Source of the DNA: an uncultured Desulfomonile sp.
GTDB taxonomy: Bacteria; Desulfobacterota; Desulfomonilia; Desulfomonilales; Desulfomonilaceae
Direction of reading: 5' to 3'
Length of the DNA stretch: 17,282 nt
NCBI GenBank assembly: GCA_937915285.1
Contig: CALDNG010000094.1
Location: forward strand, 1 to 17,282
Positions within the stretch are counted from its first letter, which is position 1. Each line of letters begins with the position of its first letter. A program made the position numbers and the translations under genes. This document shows, piece by piece, positions 14,025 through 17,282 of the stretch. The notes under the pieces are model-generated. The model had not been told where the DNA came from, ran no database searches, and was given only the letters and a program-made list of their open reading frames with translations.

Positions 14025-16301
14025 ATGAAAAAAACCCTGTTGGTCTTTAACTCAAGCAGTAGGCGGACGCTGGGATCTGTAAACCCCGATTTCTTACGCA
14101 CGTACAGTATCATATCCCATATCTTGCCGGTAGCCAATGTTAGCGTGTTGTTCATTGGAACCAGCGGGTTGGAAGAGTACCGTGAAGCGTTGAAAAAACA
14201 TTTTGGGAGAGAGATCGAAGTGATTCGACTCCCTGAAACAGTCGGTCAAACGGCTGCGACTCTGGGGTTCGACCTGAAAGACTACAGGACATTTGTTAGT
14301 GAGTCACTTAGGCTATATGAATTTCTGCTCCAAATGGACTATGACGTTGTTATTTTTGACTTATACGGGGCATCCGGTTTCCTACCCATCAGGGCAAAAC
14401 GGACCGGTCAGGGTCTTGTAGATACCGTGCTGGTGAGCTGGATCAGGGATTGTCATGAATTCAGGATTTCTCAGGCCCTAAAAGCTCCCGAGGATTTTGA
14501 CCCGTTCATGATCAGTCAGCACATGTATTTTTCCGAGAAGTACTCCTTTGAAAATTGTGATCTTGTCCTTGCTCACACCCAAAGCATCCTTGACTGGGTC
14601 ACCACAGAAAACAACTGGGCGGTCAACAAATCCAACACCATTCGTCTGAGCGATCCTGTGGCTTTTCAGGAGCTTTTTAGTGGTGAGAGAGACAATAATG
14701 GACAAGCGGTTCTGAGCGATTCGGGTTGCATCATTTCCAATTCCAAACCTCGGGTTTCAGTTTGCATGGCCCACTACAATGATGGGACAAAACTGATGTA
14801 TGCGCTGAATTCCCTTGAGCAAAATGATTATGAAAATTTTGAAGTAATAGTGGTTGATGACGGTAGTACTGACGTTGAATCCCGGGCTAAATTTGAGGCC
14901 CTGGCCTCCAGGTATGAGGGGCTCGGGTGGAGTTTCATCTCGAAAGCAAGGAATGAGGGCCCCGGACCGGCCAGAAACTTTGCCGTCAGCCTCGCCACAG
15001 GTGAATACATAATCTTCATGGATTCAGACAATCTTGCCGCTCACAGCATGATATCGGATTTTGTCCTGGGAATGGAGGTCTCCAGCGCGCATTGTCTATC
15101 ATGCGGAATGATTATTTTTGAGGGCGAATCGGAGCAGCCTTCGGGGTCGGACGTCAAGGAGATATGGATACCTCTTGGCGCAGCCCTGAAACTGGGATAT
15201 TTTGACAATATTGTGGGAGACACGAACTTTTGCGTCAAAAAATCCGTCTTTGAGTCTCTGGGCGGTTTCTCCAACACTCTGGATTTCCTTGAGGACTGGG
15301 ATTTTCTGACAGGGCTGGTTTTGGCCGGATACAAACTGGAGGTCGTTCCCAAGGGTCTGTATTATTATCGTCAGAGTGGCGCCTCAAAATCGGACTCTAC
15401 GTGGTCAGGGAATTCAATAAACGCCCTGAGGGAGAGATTTCTGTCGCGATGCCTCCAGGGCAATGAGAACCTTGTACACCAATTGCTTCTTGAGGAAATG
15501 GCCGAGAATGAACGACTGAGATCCTCTGTATGGAAACTTGACAGGAAGATAGTAAAACTAGCCCTGCGTTTTTCCGAAGTCCTGACTGAAGAAAGAAGAA
15601 ACCGTGCTCAGACGGCGCTAAACAACATACTTGGATCACCACTAGGAAATCGGCTAATTGGCAAATTTCGCCAGCTTGTCCCAGGTACAAGGAACAGACC
15701 GGTAAAAAACGCAACGGTAGAATTGGGTAAGGTGAACCGGGCTGGAGCCAGTACCGGTCAAGCCGAGGTCTCTGTCATGAGGTCACAGATTGGGACGCCT
15801 CCAAGTGCGCCTGTATTCATGTTTCTTGGCAAACTGGTAGACTCGGACAACCCCCTTGGTTTCTTGAGATTGGCCTACTGGGTCCAGATGTCAGGTGATG
15901 ATAGTTTCTTCCTCATGGTCGGGGATGGTCCAATGAAAGATGATGTCATTCGGACTTCACATATATCCGGGTTGAAAAACTTCAGACTTGTTTCTGAGGA
16001 TCTATCCCATGAAGACTTTTGCGATGTTGTTTCTGGATTTGTAATAACAGGACAAAACCGTGATCTGAGCAACCAACTGACTTCAGTCCTGTCAAAATCC
16101 ATTCCAGTATTTTCAAGAGATGGCGAGGTCTCACGGGAACTCGTAGAGAATGGAACAAACGGTCTGATTGTTGACCATGATCCTGAGAAAAAGGATTTTG
16201 CCGACTGTTTCAGGCGTTGGAAATCAGCGATAGGAGTTTATCGGGAAGGGGCACGGGAATGCTCCAGGCTGATGGATTTTAATTCAGAGTGGCAAGCCTG
16301 A
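14025..16301 (+). CDS. Large multi-domain glycosyltransferase (GT4-like N-lobe, GT2, GT4-like C-lobe), copy 2
   Basis: The product is 758 residues from ATG 14025; a TTG at 13989 is open but less likely. It is paralogous to the protein at 10846-13134 along its whole length. The N-lobe has MKKTLLVFNSSS, YDVVIFDLYGASGFLPIRAK (about 106-125) and LVSWIRDCHEF (about 136-146). The GT2 domain (about 243-448) has VSVCMAHYND, FEVIVVDDGSTDVES, DSD at 333-335 and EDW at 423-425. The linker has WKLDRKIVKLALR. The C-lobe (about 595-748) keeps FFLMVGDGPMKDDVIR, a classic GT4 donor-site strand and turn, but both positions of EX7E are substituted (Arg and Ser). It is the more GT4-like copy at the donor turn. 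It converges on the acyltransferase at 16328. The two copies may add alternating sugars. Confidence 0.82.
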   Translation: MKKTLLVFNSSSRRTLGSVNPDFLRTYSIISHILPVANVSVLFIGTSGLEEYREALKKHFGREIEVIRLPETVGQTAATLGFDLKDYRTFVSESLRLYEFLLQMDYDVVIFDLYGASGFLPIRAKRTGQGLVDTVLVSWIRDCHEFRISQALKAPEDFDPFMISQHMYFSEKYSFENCDLVLAHTQSILDWVTTENNWAVNKSNTIRLSDPVAFQELFSGERDNNGQAVLSDSGCIISNSKPRVSVCMAHYNDGTKLMYALNSLEQNDYENFEVIVVDDGSTDVESRAKFEALASRYEGLGWSFISKARNEGPGPARNFAVSLATGEYIIFMDSDNLAAHSMISDFVLGMEVSSAHCLSCGMIIFEGESEQPSGSDVKEIWIPLGAALKLGYFDNIVGDTNFCVKKSVFESLGGFSNTLDFLEDWDFLTGLVLAGYKLEVVPKGLYYYRQSGASKSDSTWSGNSINALRERFLSRCLQGNENLVHQLLLEEMAENERLRSSVWKLDRKIVKLALRFSEVLTEERRNRAQTALNNILGSPLGNRLIGKFRQLVPGTRNRPVKNATVELGKVNRAGASTGQAEVSVMRSQIGTPPSAPVFMFLGKLVDSDNPLGFLRLAYWVQMSGDDSFFLMVGDGPMKDDVIRTSHISGLKNFRLVSEDLSHEDFCDVVSGFVITGQNRDLSNQLTSVLSKSIPVFSRDGEVSRELVENGTNGLIVDHDPEKKDFADCFRRWKSAIGVYREGARECSRLMDFNSEWQA

Positions 16302-16327
16302 ACAAAACCGGTGTCTGTTAGGCCAGA

Positions 16328-17260
16328 TCAGGTTCCACAACACTCTGCCTGTCTATCAAGGGTAGAGAGTATCCCTTGAACAAGCCTCACGTACTCTGAA
16401 TTCTCACAAAATCTTTCGGGAATCCAGGAACTCGCTTTACAACAATATCGACCAAGAAACCTTTTGATTACCGGATTAACTTCCAGACGCTCGTTCACTG
16501 TCAATTTCCTGAATCCCATTGACTCCTTGAAACCGGCGAGGCTTTCCTTTTCTCCGGTAACCGGTCGCATGCCATGCGATATATACGTCACATCGTCCTT
16601 TCTTATCGTTTCCCTAGTAGAAACAAATAGTAAGGCGTTCATCGTATAGTATTTGAGCAAATCGGTTCTGCTGAACAAAGCTTCAGGATGTACTCCTCCA
16701 CGATACCTGAACTCGATCTTGGCTGCCGCCAGCTCTTTCCCCACAAAAGTTCCCCATGCAGAGAACAGAGGGTTTGATCCGGCTGCATCCATGTAGGTTT
16801 TCCAACCCTCCAGGACTGAGGCTCCACAATTTCTGCATTGACGCAGATAGGTGTCAGATATCAAACGGGGGGCTTCTGACTTAAGAAGCTCGAAGGAAAC
16901 CTGGTCAACCGTACAATATTTGAACGCCCGACGAATGTTATGACGCCTGTCACTGCTCCTAATGCAATCAAGATCGTAACTCTTGTCATCAATCAGGAAA
17001 ACATATCCGGGAAAGCCATTTTCATTATCAGGAACCGCATGATGAATGAAAAAGGCCCCTTCGCCCCACATGAAATCCAGGTCGTCCTGAGACAACGAAA
17101 CCGGGAAACAGTTTGGAATGGGAACAAATAGCCTCAAACCCATTGACTGCCAGAGATGACCAAAACCAAAAAAATGTCTCATGCCGATCTTTTCGCAGAA
17201 CTCAGCGAGGTAGCCGTCTTCTATCTCGACAGTCGACTTCTTTACTTCTAGATGCAACAT
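16328..17260 (-). CDS. FemAB/GNAT-like acyltransferase
   Basis: The product is 310 residues. SSDRRHNIRRAFKYC (about 102-116) matches the Arg-rich turn between the two GNAT-like halves of FemAB-type and related acyltransferases. The later part GKELAAAKIEFRYRGGVH (about 174-191), SRTDLLKYYTMNALLF and GFKESMGFRKL (about 243-253) fits the second GNAT half. These proteins transfer an amino acid or acyl group to sugars or cell-wall precursors. In this cluster it probably decorates the glycan, but the substrate is not visible. The start ATG at 17260 has GGAG about eleven bases upstream. It converges on copy 2 of the large transferase with a 26-base gap. The assignment rests on motif resemblance rather than a full match. 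Confidence 0.6.
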   Translation of the reverse strand: MLHLEVKKSTVEIEDGYLAEFCEKIGMRHFFGFGHLWQSMGLRLFVPIPNCFPVSLSQDDLDFMWGEGAFFIHHAVPDNENGFPGYVFLIDDKSYDLDCIRSSDRRHNIRRAFKYCTVDQVSFELLKSEAPRLISDTYLRQCRNCGASVLEGWKTYMDAAGSNPLFSAWGTFVGKELAAAKIEFRYRGGVHPEALFSRTDLLKYYTMNALLFVSTRETIRKDDVTYISHGMRPVTGEKESLAGFKESMGFRKLTVNERLEVNPVIKRFLGRYCCKASSWIPERFCENSEYVRLVQGILSTLDRQAECCGT

Positions 17261-17282
17261 GATGGACTGGTCTCCAACTTTC

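Noticed and set aside
1..17282. CRISPR array or insertion sequence
   Set aside because: No regularly spaced direct repeats and no transposase frame or flanking terminal repeats were seen.

Overview
The window looks like chromosomal DNA of an anaerobic, environmental bacterium of the Desulfobacterota / deltaproteobacterial type. This is an inference: a stand-alone FmdE-family protein, base composition near 50% GC on the right, and a surface-glycan cluster all fit, but no marker gene fixes the taxon.

Left part (about 1-3062) is accessory and visibly richer in A+T. It holds the start of an unrecognised leftward gene (1-176), a HigB/RelE-type toxin reading frame that appears broken beside an intact XRE/HigA-like antitoxin (273-904), a long gene-free stretch with repeated ATTGTGC motifs (905-1679), and a split nucleotidyltransferase locus (1744-2761) preceded by a palindrome that brackets its probable promoter. 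At 3035-3062 lies a perfect T-arm plus 3' acceptor strand plus CCA of an alanine-type RNA (tmRNA or tRNA-Ala) with no 5' part. This is the footprint expected where an integrative element ends, so the left part is probably the right-hand end of a genomic island and the original chromosome resumes near 3063.

Middle part (3136-6505) carries housekeeping-like genes: a GT39-type membrane glycosyltransferase, a convergent hotdog-fold thioesterase, and a GNAT acetyltransferase overlapping an FmdE-family zinc-ribbon protein by four bases (GTGA).

Right part (6655-17260) is a surface-polysaccharide or glycan locus. A leftward operon encodes a PglK/MsbA-like ABC exporter followed by two paralogous GT2 glycosyltransferases. 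Divergent from it is a very large glycosyltransferase (10846-13134), then on the opposite strand a NodB-type deacetylase, then a second large glycosyltransferase paralogous to the first (14025-16301), then a leftward FemAB/GNAT-like acyltransferase. A coherent reading is that the GTs build a lipid-linked glycan, the deacetylase and acyltransferase decorate it, and the ABC protein flips it across the inner membrane.

The most unusual item is the pair of large transferases. Each appears to have a GT4-like N-terminal half, a complete GT2 (GT-A) domain, a conserved linker, and a GT4-like C-terminal half. In other words, a GT-A enzyme sits between the two lobes of a GT-B enzyme, and the usual EX7E signature of the GT-B C-lobe is degraded in both copies.
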